This document shows, one piece after another, positions 9,472 to 18,172 of a DNA stretch of 64,000 nucleotides. The translations under genes were made by a program, and so were the position numbers. The notes under the pieces were generated by a model. It did no database searches. It had not been told where the DNA came from and saw only the letters and a program-made list of their open reading frames with translations. Where the stretch lies: positions 89,402-153,401 of the forward strand of contig CAZXIJ010000008.1 of the NCBI GenBank assembly GCA_964640725.1, in the 5' to 3' direction. Origin of the DNA: CALHVX01 sp964640725. GTDB taxonomy: Bacteria; Pseudomonadota; Gammaproteobacteria; Pseudomonadales; Azotimanducaceae. How positions within the stretch are numbered: the first letter of the stretch is position 1; each line of letters begins with the position of its first letter.

Positions 9472-10460
9472 GTCCGGATTCCCACTGGGTCAGAAGTTTG
9501 ATGGTGGCTGGCAGGCGCGAGGATTTCGTCGCTAAAGGACAACGGCGTCCGGAAGTCCTTGGGCTTGATGGTCAGGATGGGGCAGGCGGACGCGGTCAAG
9601 ATGGCTTCGGCGCTGGTGCCGATCAGCACCCCGGGCCGCGCGCTGGTGCCCACGGTGCCCATGACGATCAGGCTGGCACCGGTCTCCCGGGCAATGTCTG
9701 GCACGCAACGCGTGACGGGGCCCTGCCGCAGATGGCTCTGAGTCGTCAGGGCAGGAGACGCCGCGTTGATTCGGGCCACCAGCGTGTCCATCCAGCTTTC
9801 GTGGCTGCGACGTTGCAACTCGACGAAGCCCTGCCATTCCTCGCCATCCAGGTCCACGGCAGCGTCTTCTTCCAGCTCTTCGGCGTAGGGTAACCAGGCA
9901 TGCACGATGTGCAGTTGCGCACCGAGATTCTCGGCCAGGGAGGCCGCGGTGAGCGCCAGCACGGTTGTGTTCTGCTCGGTTTGCGGATGCGGTGTGGTGA
10001 GGCTGTGATCCACGGCCAGCAGCACGGAATCGAGCTGTTCGCTGGCGCCCGGCTGCATGGTCCAGACTGCGCAAGGGCACTTGCGCACCAGGTGCATGCC
10101 AGTGGCGTTGACCTCGGTGCTCGGGCCTTTGTCGCTGACGTGTACCACCAGGTCGAAGTCTCGCTGAATCACCTGTTCGGTAATTGCGACGAAGGCCTGG
10201 CCCGACAGGATCGTGTAGTCAATCGGGAGGCGTTGCATGTAAGGCTTGCACAAGGCTCTGAGCCGCTCGAAGGCCCGCTGCCAGCACAGTGCCTTGAGTC
10301 TGCTGGCCATGTCTTTCGCCCCGGGCAGATCGGGCGGAGATTCGATCACGTCACAGACGCTCAGGGTCGCGTTCTGTTGCTCGGCCAGGGCAACGATTTG
10401 CCCCAGGCTGGCGGAGCTGGCGGCCTCGGCGTAGACCAGGATGTTGTGGAACAGTTTCAT
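9468..10460 (-). CDS. Tandem universal stress protein (UspE-like)
   Basis: 330 residues holding two Usp domains (about 1-140 and 145-310). The second has the nucleotide-binding signature G-x2-G-x9-G-S/T (GTVGTSARPGVLIGTS); the first lacks it and is probably degenerate. The ATG at 10460 overlaps the dabA stop (ATGA), so an upstream start at 10550 inside dabA is rejected. Co-translation with dabA suggests that the protein adjusts carbon uptake to energy or stress state, perhaps by binding ATP. That role is inferred only from position. Confidence 0.88.
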   Translation of the reverse strand: MKLFHNILVYAEAASSASLGQIVALAEQQNATLSVCDVIESPPDLPGAKDMASRLKALCWQRAFERLRALCKPYMQRLPIDYTILSGQAFVAITEQVIQRDFDLVVHVSDKGPSTEVNATGMHLVRKCPCAVWTMQPGASEQLDSVLLAVDHSLTTPHPQTEQNTTVLALTAASLAENLGAQLHIVHAWLPYAEELEEDAAVDLDGEEWQGFVELQRRSHESWMDTLVARINAASPALTTQSHLRQGPVTRCVPDIARETGASLIVMGTVGTSARPGVLIGTSAEAILTASACPILTIKPKDFRTPLSFSDEILAPASHHQTSDPVGIRT

Positions 10461-12877
10461 CGATGCTCCGCTGGCACGATGGTCCACTGGTCCTGGTACA
10501 GTCGCTCGATCGGCTCTCCGGTGTCGCTCAGCCGAAAGAGGTACAGCCAATCGTTATCGACCAGCTGCGCCACGTTAGCGTGCGCTTTGTAGATCCGCGC
10601 GATAGCCTCGGCCGGCGCCTGCAGATAGGCGCTCAGGCGCAGCGGTGTATGCATCCAGTCCCGGCCGTTGTGGACCGACTGGTGGGGCAGGCCGATGCGC
10701 AGGTCGCCGCCGTTGCCTTCGAACACACCGATGTTGCCGCCCACAACGTTGTGCAGCAGCTTGTTGCCGCTACCGTAGCGCTGGTTGTCCGTGACCGATG
10801 CGTTGTACTGGGCGTTGATCCACTGAGCGACCACCATCGGCGCGGTCATGATCAGCTCCAGAATGCTGAAGTCCGGATCCTGTTGCCAGTCGTAGTCGTG
10901 CAGAAAAGTTCGGCCCTGCAAGTCAAAGCCTTGAGTGCGCTGGCGCGGCGCGGCGATAAAGGCTGCGTTGTTTGCAAGGCCCCATTCCGGCCGCAGCTGC
11001 GACCAGTCCCGGGCCCGGCGCCGGATCGCTGCATCGGTCTTGCGGCGGGAGCCCGGCTTGATGTCCAGCGACGGCGCTCGCTCTGCGCGGGCGGCTGCAC
11101 CGGCATCCTCGAGCCAGCGGGACGCGAGCGGCGGCAGCGGCTCGTCGCTGTAGCAGTGAATCTCGTCGGTGGTGGTGTCGTGCAGTGCCGCGACAAACCG
11201 CGTGTCTGCAGGGATGCGGATGTCCCTGGCGCTCAGCCCGCGCCGGACCTGCTCGTCGTTCAGCAGGCTGGCCAGCACGCGGGCATTCAGCTCTCCGGTC
11301 TGGCCGCCGCAGGCCCCGCAGTCCAGCCCTGCGGCGTGCGGGTTGTTGCGGCTGGAGCTGCCGTGACCGGTCAGCAACACGACCGGCGCGAACTGCCGAG
11401 TCAGGCCCATGGCACTGAGTATGTTGTGGGCCAGGGTAATGCGCTCTGCAGCAGGCAGAGGCTGCCCGTCTCGCTGGAGCGACAGCGAGCGGCCCATGTT
11501 CAGACCGTTCACCGGGTTTTTGCCCTGTGCGGGGAAGAAGCTTTCTTTGAGCAGCTTGGCGGCATAGAGCGGGCCGGTTGCCTCCACCAGCGCGAACATG
11601 GCGGGGGGCGACTCCGTCAGAGCGTCCCAACGGGCCTTGCCGTTGGTGCGTGCTGGGGCATCGCTGTCTGCCGTTTCGGTGACGGTCAGCCCCGGAGCCA
11701 GCAGACCGGGCAGCTGCGGTCGCTGGTAGCTGCTGCCGGCTGGCTGGTAGGCGATGGGCAGCCCGAAGAATCCGGCAAACCCGATGGTCTGGATCCTGCC
11801 GTGCTGGGCTTCCAGGTGTCGGCGCATCACTTCAGAGCGGACATCGATGCAGAAGACGGCCTGCAACATCGGCCGCTCTTCCTGCTCGGGACGCACCCAG
11901 CTGCGCAGGTGCTGGTGCAGGTTGGCCTGGTAGGTTGCCTCTGCGGCGCGTTGCCAGGCCCAGTCGGCCTGCTGCTGTTGCGCATGCTCCGTGATCAGCT
12001 GCGCGCCGGTCGCCAGCTGGTGCTTCCAGAGCCGGTCCAGGCGCCGTGCCGCGAACTCGTCGTTGGCTTTCAGGTAGCGCCAGATGGCCAGGTCCCATGC
12101 CATGCGCATGGCCAGCAGGTCGCTCATCAGGTTTTGCGTTCCGCCGGCGAGAGCTTGCTGCCATTCCAGATAGGCGATCCAGGATGCCCAGCCATTGATG
12201 TCGAGCAGGAGCGCGTGGGCGTAGAGCGACGCCGATTCGGCGTCCAGCGCCAGCTCAGCGGCGGCGGTTTCGAGCAACTCCTCGGCGGTGTCCGGCAGCG
12301 CTTCGAACTGCGTTGCAAGTCGCGGCGTGCCCATCAGAATGGGGATCCCCCGGTCCATGCGCAGAGCCGTCAGCCACAGGTCATAGAGGCGGCCCGGCTC
12401 GCCGCCCTCATGGAGCTCGCCGCCACGCTGAAACACCCGCGCGCAGAACTGGCTCAGCTGATGAATGATCTCATCGCCCCAGGCCATCTCGTGCTGCCGA
12501 TCGCGCTCGCTGTCGAGCAGGTCGCTGATGTTGTGCCAGTGAGACGGTGCGTCGGTGCGGCGGGCGGCCTCGCGCAGCTCGCCCGCGCTTGTGTCCACGC
12601 CCTGAGCGCCGGCGGCTGCGGCCAGCTGCTGGTCGCTGATCGGCTGCGCAGCGTTGCCGGCGTGGAGCGCCGCCGGAGCGACCGCGCGGCTGCGACCGAG
12701 GGCTGCCAGCCGGGCGGCGACGTCCTCGGCGGGCAGATGGCGCAGTTCCCAAAAGGGATTGACGGCGATCAGCTTATCCAGCGGCCAGGTTGGCGCAATC
12801 ATCGAGCAGCTTTCCTTGAGAGCAGCGCGGATTGCGCTGTCGGCTCCTGCGATCGGTGCCTGATCTGCGAGGCTCAT
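10457..12877 (-). CDS. dabA: Inorganic carbon accumulator subunit DabA (DUF2309)
   Basis: An 806-residue member of the DabA/UPF0753 family, the carbonic-anhydrase-like subunit that works with DabB to hydrate CO2 vectorially and trap bicarbonate. The N terminus is typical (IAPTWPLDKLIAVNPFWE). The beta-CA-like zinc site is visible as Cys and Asp in AVFCIDVRSE, then His in LTGHGSSSRNNPHAAG and Cys in LDCGACGGQ. The ATG at 12877 follows GGAGAGTC and overlaps the dabB stop; the longer frame to 13096 runs through dabB and is rejected. It lies between dabB and usp in a four-gene coupled operon. Confidence 0.94.
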   Translation of the reverse strand: MSLADQAPIAGADSAIRAALKESCSMIAPTWPLDKLIAVNPFWELRHLPAEDVAARLAALGRSRAVAPAALHAGNAAQPISDQQLAAAAGAQGVDTSAGELREAARRTDAPSHWHNISDLLDSERDRQHEMAWGDEIIHQLSQFCARVFQRGGELHEGGEPGRLYDLWLTALRMDRGIPILMGTPRLATQFEALPDTAEELLETAAAELALDAESASLYAHALLLDINGWASWIAYLEWQQALAGGTQNLMSDLLAMRMAWDLAIWRYLKANDEFAARRLDRLWKHQLATGAQLITEHAQQQQADWAWQRAAEATYQANLHQHLRSWVRPEQEERPMLQAVFCIDVRSEVMRRHLEAQHGRIQTIGFAGFFGLPIAYQPAGSSYQRPQLPGLLAPGLTVTETADSDAPARTNGKARWDALTESPPAMFALVEATGPLYAAKLLKESFFPAQGKNPVNGLNMGRSLSLQRDGQPLPAAERITLAHNILSAMGLTRQFAPVVLLTGHGSSSRNNPHAAGLDCGACGGQTGELNARVLASLLNDEQVRRGLSARDIRIPADTRFVAALHDTTTDEIHCYSDEPLPPLASRWLEDAGAAARAERAPSLDIKPGSRRKTDAAIRRRARDWSQLRPEWGLANNAAFIAAPRQRTQGFDLQGRTFLHDYDWQQDPDFSILELIMTAPMVVAQWINAQYNASVTDNQRYGSGNKLLHNVVGGNIGVFEGNGGDLRIGLPHQSVHNGRDWMHTPLRLSAYLQAPAEAIARIYKAHANVAQLVDNDWLYLFRLSDTGEPIERLYQDQWTIVPAEHR

Positions 12878-14439
12878 GAAGACTCTCCTTCCTGGGTGAT
12901 CGGGCTCAGCTGTTTCGGGTTCAGACGGGCGGGCAGCCGCAGAGGCCACAGCCGCAAGGTGGTTCGCGTTGCCCACTCGTCCAGGTACAGGCCGGCGTAC
13001 AGCCAGGCGGAGACCTGCCGGGCGAGAGCCGAGTCCGGCGCCCGTTTCAGCAGCGCAAATCCGAGGCAGAGCAAGCCAATCAACGCGGCTACCCACAGGT
13101 CTGCGAGGGACAGCCAGCTGCTGGGGGCGAACGTCGAAGCGGTTGCCAGGCCACCGGCAACCAGTGCCTTCTGGCCGAGAATCGCCGTGAGCAGGACCGT
13201 GCCCAGGGCAGCGGCGGCGAGGAAGGGTGCTTTATGGGACACGCTGCTGCGTTCTGCGAGCAGCACGGTCAGCAGCGCCGCAACCAACAGCCAGGGGCTG
13301 AGCGGGCCAGCCGGCGCGAGCAAAGTTGCGGCAAGCATCGTGACGGGCAAGGCGATCGCCAGGGCGAGCAGCCAGTGACCGGGCGACGTCTGGCTGGCCG
13401 GGGCGACTTCCCGAATCAGATAGCGCTCAACGGTTGCCCCGGCAGTCAGGAAGAACCAGGCCTTGTAGCAGGCGTGCGCCAGCAGATGGAGCAGGGCCAG
13501 CTCGTACAGACCGAGCGCGCACTCCACCAGCATCAGGCCCATTTGCGCAGCGGTGGACCAGGCCAGTTTGACCTTGACGGTGACTCGGGTCGCCATGACC
13601 AGCGCCGCGACTACCGTGGTCAGGCCGGCGACGATCAGCAGCAGCCACTGAGCCGGTGCGGCCGCGCTCAGCAGGGGCCCGAAGGCGATGAGCAGGTAGC
13701 CCCCGAGGTTGATGATGCCAGCGTGGAGCAGGGCTGAGACCGGCGTCGGCGCTTCGACCACCTGAATCAGCCAGCCGTGCATGGGCAACTGTGCGCACTT
13801 GATCAGCGCGGCAAGGGCGATCAGCAGCGCCGCCGCCTGCTGATTGAGGCTCAGGCTCTCAACCGGATAGGCCGCGATGATCGTGCTGATGTTCCAGGAG
13901 CCGTGTTCCAGGAACAGAAGCAGCGCAGCACCGAACACCGCGAGTTCAGCGATCCGCGCGAACAGGTATTTTTTATGGGCGGCCAACGCTGCGCGCGGGC
14001 GGTCTGGATAGAACAGCAGCAGCTCGTTCAGCGTCAGGCTGATGGCAACCCAGCCGCCGAGCAGGACCAACAGGTTATCGGTCAGCACCACAACGCTCAC
14101 CGCGGCGAGGGTGATGTGCAGCATCGTTGCGTAGCGCGCCTCCCTGGCTTCGCCCGCCAGGTAGTTGCGGGAAAAGTTGGCCACCAGCAAGCCGACAAAG
14201 CTGATCAGTACTGCCAGCAGGAAGCTCGCGGGGGCGCTGCTGATCCAGCCCGTTGTCGCCACGGTGTCGGCGCCGAAAACGAAAAAAGCGATACAGCTCG
14301 TCATGGCAGCGCCCAGCGCGGCTGAGTTCAGCCAGAAGGCCAGCTGCCAGCGATGGCGGGAGGCGCTGACGGCAGCCGCCAGCAGGTGCAGAGCCGGGAT
14401 CAATACCGGCAGCGTCGACAAAGATAGGGGCAGGGTCAT
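12874..14439 (-). CDS. dabB: Proton-conducting membrane subunit DabB (NuoL/MrpA-like)
   Basis: A 521-residue polytopic membrane protein of the proton-conducting transporter family shared with NuoL, NdhF and MrpA. Multiple hydrophobic helices surround the conserved LIKCAQLPMHGWLIQVVEAP segment and the following PTPVSALLHAGIINLGGY, which are diagnostic of the antiporter-like fold. Next to dabA it is the ion-coupling subunit that powers CO2 hydration. The start is ATG 14439; a TTG at 14484 in frame would begin inside the operator region. It is the first gene of the dabB-dabA-usp-hypothetical operon. Confidence 0.94.
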   Translation of the reverse strand: MTLPLSLSTLPVLIPALHLLAAAVSASRHRWQLAFWLNSAALGAAMTSCIAFFVFGADTVATTGWISSAPASFLLAVLISFVGLLVANFSRNYLAGEAREARYATMLHITLAAVSVVVLTDNLLVLLGGWVAISLTLNELLLFYPDRPRAALAAHKKYLFARIAELAVFGAALLLFLEHGSWNISTIIAAYPVESLSLNQQAAALLIALAALIKCAQLPMHGWLIQVVEAPTPVSALLHAGIINLGGYLLIAFGPLLSAAAPAQWLLLIVAGLTTVVAALVMATRVTVKVKLAWSTAAQMGLMLVECALGLYELALLHLLAHACYKAWFFLTAGATVERYLIREVAPASQTSPGHWLLALAIALPVTMLAATLLAPAGPLSPWLLVAALLTVLLAERSSVSHKAPFLAAAALGTVLLTAILGQKALVAGGLATASTFAPSSWLSLADLWVAALIGLLCLGFALLKRAPDSALARQVSAWLYAGLYLDEWATRTTLRLWPLRLPARLNPKQLSPITQEGESS

Positions 14440-14484
14440 GGCGGCGTCCGTTACTTGAGCGGGGGGAGTATTGCGGCGACCCAA

Positions 14485-14533
14485 ATATCTGTAAAATAGA
14501 TATAAAAGCAGTTAACGTTCTGTTAAATAGAAC
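14485..14533. promoter_or_regulatory. Twin LysR-type operators in the dabB / LysR intergenic region
   Basis: Two palindromes share the core TCTGTWAAATAGA. Site 1 (14485-14503) is ATATCTGTAAAATAGATAT, with 6-bp arms and a 7-bp spacer. Site 2 (14517-14533) is GTTCTGTTAAATAGAAC. Both fit the LysR T-N11-A rule (T14488/A14500 and T14519/A14531). The centres are 31 bp apart, about three helical turns, so a LysR tetramer could bind both on one face. The region is strikingly AT-rich against GC-rich surroundings. It probably controls dabB leftward and the LysR gene rightward. Confidence 0.8.
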
Positions 14534-14559
14534 TAAACCGAAATCGGAGCGTTTGCAAC

Positions 14560-15480
14560 GTGGCGCGCCTCAACTACCGGCACCTGTACTACTTCTGGAG
14601 AGTGGCGACGGAAGGCAACCTGACGCGGACGGCAGAGGTCCTGCACGTCTCGCAATCCGCCCTGTCATCGCAAATCAAACAGCTCGAGGCCGCGGCCGGC
14701 CGGGCGCTGTTTGACCGTCAGGGCCGCAATCTGGTGCTCAACGCCGCAGGACGGCAGGTCATGGAGTTTGCCAACGACATCTTCGCGCGCGGCGAGGCGC
14801 TGGAGGATCTGTTCGAGCGGGGCATGGCGCTCGACACGCAGGTGCTGCGTATCGGCATGCTGTCCACCCTGTCGCGGAACTTCATCGACCGCCTGGTCAT
14901 GCCCCTGATGGCGCAGCCACAGCTGCGGGTGAGCATGCATTCCGGCGGTCTGGACGAACTGCTCGGGCAGCTCGCGCAGCACCAGCTGGATGTGGTGCTC
15001 ACCAATGCCGATGTTCGTGGCGCCGACGAACAGGTCTGGCAGAGCCATTTGCTGGCCCGGCAGCCGGTCTCGATCGTGGGGCCCGCCTCGCTTCGACCGG
15101 CAACGCCTTTTCCTCAGGGTTACGAGTCCCTGCGCTGGGTGCTGCCGACGCGCGATCACGACATCCGTCGAAGCTTTGAAGGGTTTTGTACCCGGGCCCA
15201 GTTTGTCCCGGAGATTCAGGCTGAGGCGAACGATATGGCGATGCTGCGGCTATTGGCCCGAGACAGCTGGGCCGCTGCGGTGCTGCCTGCGGTCGTTGTG
15301 CGAGACGAAATTCGGCAGCGCCTGCTGGTGGAGTATCTGAAGCTGCCAAACGTGTTCGAGAGTTTCTACGCCATCACGATCCGGCGATCACATCAGCCGG
15401 AGGCACTGAGGGCAGTGCTGGCGGCGGGGCAGCAGCTGGATGACAGCCTGCAGGTCAAGGAATCGGCGATGCAAGACTAA
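14560..15480 (+). CDS. LysR-family regulator, NhaR-like, of the dab operon
   Basis: A 306-residue LysR protein. The N-terminal winged helix-turn-helix (LNYRHLYYFWRVATEGNLTR, then AAEVLHVSQSALSSQIKQLE) closely resembles NhaR. The rest is the periplasmic-binding-protein-like effector domain, with a conserved MLRLLARDSWAAAVLP stretch. The start is GTG 14560. It is divergent from dabB with 120 bp between, containing two matching T-N11-A palindromes. NhaR proteins sense Na+ or pH, so a link between ion/pH status and DabAB expression is plausible but inferred. Confidence 0.9.
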   Translation: MARLNYRHLYYFWRVATEGNLTRTAEVLHVSQSALSSQIKQLEAAAGRALFDRQGRNLVLNAAGRQVMEFANDIFARGEALEDLFERGMALDTQVLRIGMLSTLSRNFIDRLVMPLMAQPQLRVSMHSGGLDELLGQLAQHQLDVVLTNADVRGADEQVWQSHLLARQPVSIVGPASLRPATPFPQGYESLRWVLPTRDHDIRRSFEGFCTRAQFVPEIQAEANDMAMLRLLARDSWAAAVLPAVVVRDEIRQRLLVEYLKLPNVFESFYAITIRRSHQPEALRAVLAAGQQLDDSLQVKESAMQD

Positions 15481-15508
15481 GACTGGTTAGCGCCGGGTTT
15501 CATGGCGC

Positions 15509-15532
15509 TGCCGGGGGCTTGTTCCCCCGGCA
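15509..15532. terminator. Bidirectional hairpin between convergent LysR and SulP genes
   Basis: A perfect 9-bp stem TGCCGGGGG / CCCCCGGCA with a 6-base loop (CTTGTT) sits between two convergent stop codons. There is no clear U-tract on either side, so it may act as a transcript-end stabiliser rather than a classical intrinsic terminator. Confidence 0.6.
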
Positions 15533-15589
15533 TAGCCCTTCGTCAGTGGCGTATCACTGGCGTGTCATTGGCGTTTGTGGTGCCTGCTG

Positions 15590-17254
15590 CTAACTGGCAG
15601 CAACACCGGCAATGCCGCCAGTCTGGTCGTCGCGCTGGCGCTGATCGATGTGATCGCGGGCGGCGCGCAGCGCGTCGAGCCGTGACTCGTAGTAGGCATC
15701 GACGGGCAGGCAGTGGTCTGCGTTCAGTCCCGCAAGTACGCGGCCAACCTCGTCGTTCATGCCGGAGATAAAGACCCGCTTGCCGGCTTCTTTGGAATCG
15801 CAACCGATGGTCTCAACGGCCCGGGCTGCCGATACATCCATGAAGGGCACGCGGCTGAAATCGAGCACGATGGCCCTTGCATCCTTGTTTTTGACGCGCT
15901 CCCGGACCTGATGCCCGAGATCCGCAGCGGCGCCAAAGCTCAACGGGCCGCCAAAGTCGAACAGGGTAATTCGGGTGCGGTAGGCGCTCAGAATCGCGTT
16001 CTCGTCCGGATGCGCGTCGGCGTCTTCGATTTCGGTGGTCGCGGCGAAGGACTTGAGCTGCGCGTCGGCCATCTGTTTCACGAACGCGAGCGCGGCCAGG
16101 ACGACGCCTGCCAGCACGGCGGTGATCAGGTCTACGAACACGGTAAAGCCCAGCACCAGCACCATCAGGGCCAGATCCCAACGGGGGCCCTGGTGAGCAC
16201 GCTTCAGGTAGGACACGTCGATGATGTCGTAGCCGACCTTGACCAGAATGCCGGCGAGCACCGCGTGCGGAATTTGCTCTGCCAACGGCGCCAGGATAAC
16301 GACAACGGCCAGCAGCAAGACGCTGTGGAGCATGCCGGAAATGCGCGTCTGGCCGCCGCTGCGAATGTTGACGACGGTGCGCATGGTGGCGCCGGCGCCC
16401 GGAATGCCGCCGAAGAAGCCGGCCGCGATGTTGCCAACGCCCTGGCCGACCAGTTCCTTGTTGGAGTTGTGTCGCGTGCGGGTCATATTGTCAGCAACGA
16501 GGGAGGTCAGCAGGCTGTCGATCGATCCGAGCAGTGCCAGGATGAATGCCGCTTCCAGGACGATCAGCAGGGTGTCGGTCGAGAAGTGCGGGACGATGAA
16601 AGACGGCAGCCCCGTGGGGATGTTGCCGAGGATCGGCATCTGCGCCATGAACAGGCTGGTGACGGTGCCGATGACCAGGGCTGCCAGCGCGCCGGGCACG
16701 TATTTGCCCCAGGCGGGCGGCCACTTGAAAACGATACCCAGGGTCAGCAGGCCCACAAACAGCGCGGACAGGTTGGGGTCCATGACAGCGCCGGGAATTT
16801 CCATGAGCGCCGGGATTGTGCCGCCGCCCTCGGGCTCGTGGCCAAACAGTCGCGATGCCTGCAGGGCGATGATGATGCAGCCGATGCCGCTCATGAAGCC
16901 GGATACGACCGGGTAGGGCACCAGACGGATGTACTGACCGAAGCCCATCACGCCAAAGACGATCTGCAGCACGCCAGCCAGGACGACCGTGGCGAAGATC
17001 AGGCTCAAATCACCAGAGAGCGAGGCGAACACGCCGGCGAAGACCACAATCATCGGGCCCGTCGGTCCTGAGATCTGCGACCCGGTGCCGCCAAACAGCG
17101 AGGCAAAGAACCCCACCAGGATCGCGCCGTATACGCCGGCCATGGGCCCGGCGCCAGAGGCCTCGCCAAAGGCCAGGGCCAGCGGCAAGGCGACGATGCC
17201 TGCGGTCAGCCCGCCAAACACATCGCCTTTCAGGTTGGATAGATCAAATTTCAT
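15590..17254 (-). CDS. SulP-family anion transporter with STAS domain, probable bicarbonate transporter
   Basis: A 554-residue inner-membrane transporter. About 12-14 helices start with GDVFGGLTAGIVALPLALAF, and the SulP hallmark SGPTGPMIVVFAGV follows. A C-terminal STAS domain (about 430-540) contains IVLDFSRVPFMDVSAARAVE. The pattern resembles BicA-type Na+/bicarbonate SulP proteins more than sulfate permeases, and the carbonic anhydrase gene 29 bp upstream on the same strand supports bicarbonate as substrate. Sulfate cannot be excluded from sequence alone. Confidence 0.88.
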   Translation of the reverse strand: MKFDLSNLKGDVFGGLTAGIVALPLALAFGEASGAGPMAGVYGAILVGFFASLFGGTGSQISGPTGPMIVVFAGVFASLSGDLSLIFATVVLAGVLQIVFGVMGFGQYIRLVPYPVVSGFMSGIGCIIIALQASRLFGHEPEGGGTIPALMEIPGAVMDPNLSALFVGLLTLGIVFKWPPAWGKYVPGALAALVIGTVTSLFMAQMPILGNIPTGLPSFIVPHFSTDTLLIVLEAAFILALLGSIDSLLTSLVADNMTRTRHNSNKELVGQGVGNIAAGFFGGIPGAGATMRTVVNIRSGGQTRISGMLHSVLLLAVVVILAPLAEQIPHAVLAGILVKVGYDIIDVSYLKRAHQGPRWDLALMVLVLGFTVFVDLITAVLAGVVLAALAFVKQMADAQLKSFAATTEIEDADAHPDENAILSAYRTRITLFDFGGPLSFGAAADLGHQVRERVKNKDARAIVLDFSRVPFMDVSAARAVETIGCDSKEAGKRVFISGMNDEVGRVLAGLNADHCLPVDAYYESRLDALRAARDHIDQRQRDDQTGGIAGVAAS

Positions 17255-17283
17255 GATAGTTGGTCCTCTCGAGCGAAGGGGGC

Positions 17284-17946
17284 TTAGCCGCTGACAGCAG
17301 CTTCTTCGCGAGCGCTCAGCAGGCTGGCGTAGCGCACTTCAAGTGATGTGAACTCGCCGCATTGCTCGTCGTAGCAGGTCACGTCGCCGGTTTCGATGTG
17401 ATAGACCCAGCCGTGCAGGCCGATCTTGCCGTTGGCCAGCCGGCTGGCGACGGCAGGGTGTGTACGCAGATGCGCCAGCTGCAGCAGGACGTTCTGCTCC
17501 GTGACCCGCAGCAGGCGCTCCCCGGCGTCTGCGGTGTCATCGCCATCGACGGTCTCGACAGCGGCCCGGCTGTGGTCCAGCCAGTCCCGCACGTGCGGCA
17601 GATCGGCGACGGCGTCCAGGTTCATGGCGCCTTTCATGGCCCCGCAATCGGTGTGACCGCAGATCACGATGTCCTGCACGCCGAGCACGGCGACGGCGTA
17701 CTCGATGGAGGCAGTGACGCCGCCCGCGTGACGCGTGTGCGGCGGCACGATGTTGCCAGCATTGCGGCAGATGAAGAGGTCGCCGGGCTCGGTTTGCGTG
17801 ACCAGGTTCGGGTCGATTCGCGAATCTGCGCAGGTGACCAGCAGGACCTCGGGGCTTTGGCCGTTCGCCAGCTCCGCGAACAGCGCGCGGCGGGCCTCAA
17901 AATCTTCTTTCTGGAATTGGACGATGCCGGAGACGACTTTTTTCAT
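17284..17946 (-). CDS. can: Beta-class carbonic anhydrase
   Basis: A 220-residue enzyme interconverting CO2 and bicarbonate. The zinc ligands are visible as Cys and Asp/Arg in LLVTCADSRIDP and His and Cys in ICGHTDCGAMKG; CRNAGNIVPP and YAVAVLGV are also family signatures. There is no signal peptide, so it is cytoplasmic. It is the first gene of a CA-SulP operon, divergent from an OxyR-like LysR gene. A cytoplasmic CA next to a bicarbonate importer and a DabAB pump is unexpected for a strict carbon-concentrating design, where it would leak CO2. It may instead supply bicarbonate or CO2 for metabolic carboxylations. Confidence 0.94.
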   Translation of the reverse strand: MKKVVSGIVQFQKEDFEARRALFAELANGQSPEVLLVTCADSRIDPNLVTQTEPGDLFICRNAGNIVPPHTRHAGGVTASIEYAVAVLGVQDIVICGHTDCGAMKGAMNLDAVADLPHVRDWLDHSRAAVETVDGDDTADAGERLLRVTEQNVLLQLAHLRTHPAVASRLANGKIGLHGWVYHIETGDVTCYDEQCGEFTSLEVRYASLLSAREEAAVSG

Positions 17947-18027
17947 GACAACCTCTTCGATTGTGGGCGTGCGACGGCTCTCGCCATCAGATGCAGCTAG
18001 CCTAAGTCGTTCTGACTGATAACAAAT

Positions 18028-18112
18028 ACAGAGTTAAACGGTTTCTGTGATAGGATTTTCTTATGGGTTAAAGCGCCATAGCCCAGAATAAACAGTCGTT
18101 ATCGATAGATAA
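18028..18112. promoter_or_regulatory. OxyR-like box and palindrome between carbonic anhydrase and LysR genes
   Basis: The 226-bp divergent region (17947-18172) is AT-rich. Positions 18028-18064 fit the OxyR pattern ATAG-N7-CTAT-N7-ATAG-N7-CTAT as ACAG-N7-CGGT-N7-ATAG-N7-TTAT, 12 of 16 defined bases. ACAGA/TCTGT arms (18028-18032, 18044-18048) overlap it. A second palindrome, TTATCGATAGATAA (18099-18112), fits T-N11-A spacing. These are candidate sites for the adjacent LysR protein acting on itself and on the CA-SulP operon. Confidence 0.5.
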
Positions 18113-18172
18113 TGTGTCAATAAATCCTTGCATGAGAAATCCAGCTCGCTTGTCCGAGAAATCAGCCGTGAA

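Noticed and set aside
10463..13378. 971-codon open frame on the + strand opposite dabA/dabB
   Set aside because: It mirrors dabA codon structure, contains no recognisable motif and has no ribosome site; long antisense frames are expected in GC-rich DNA.
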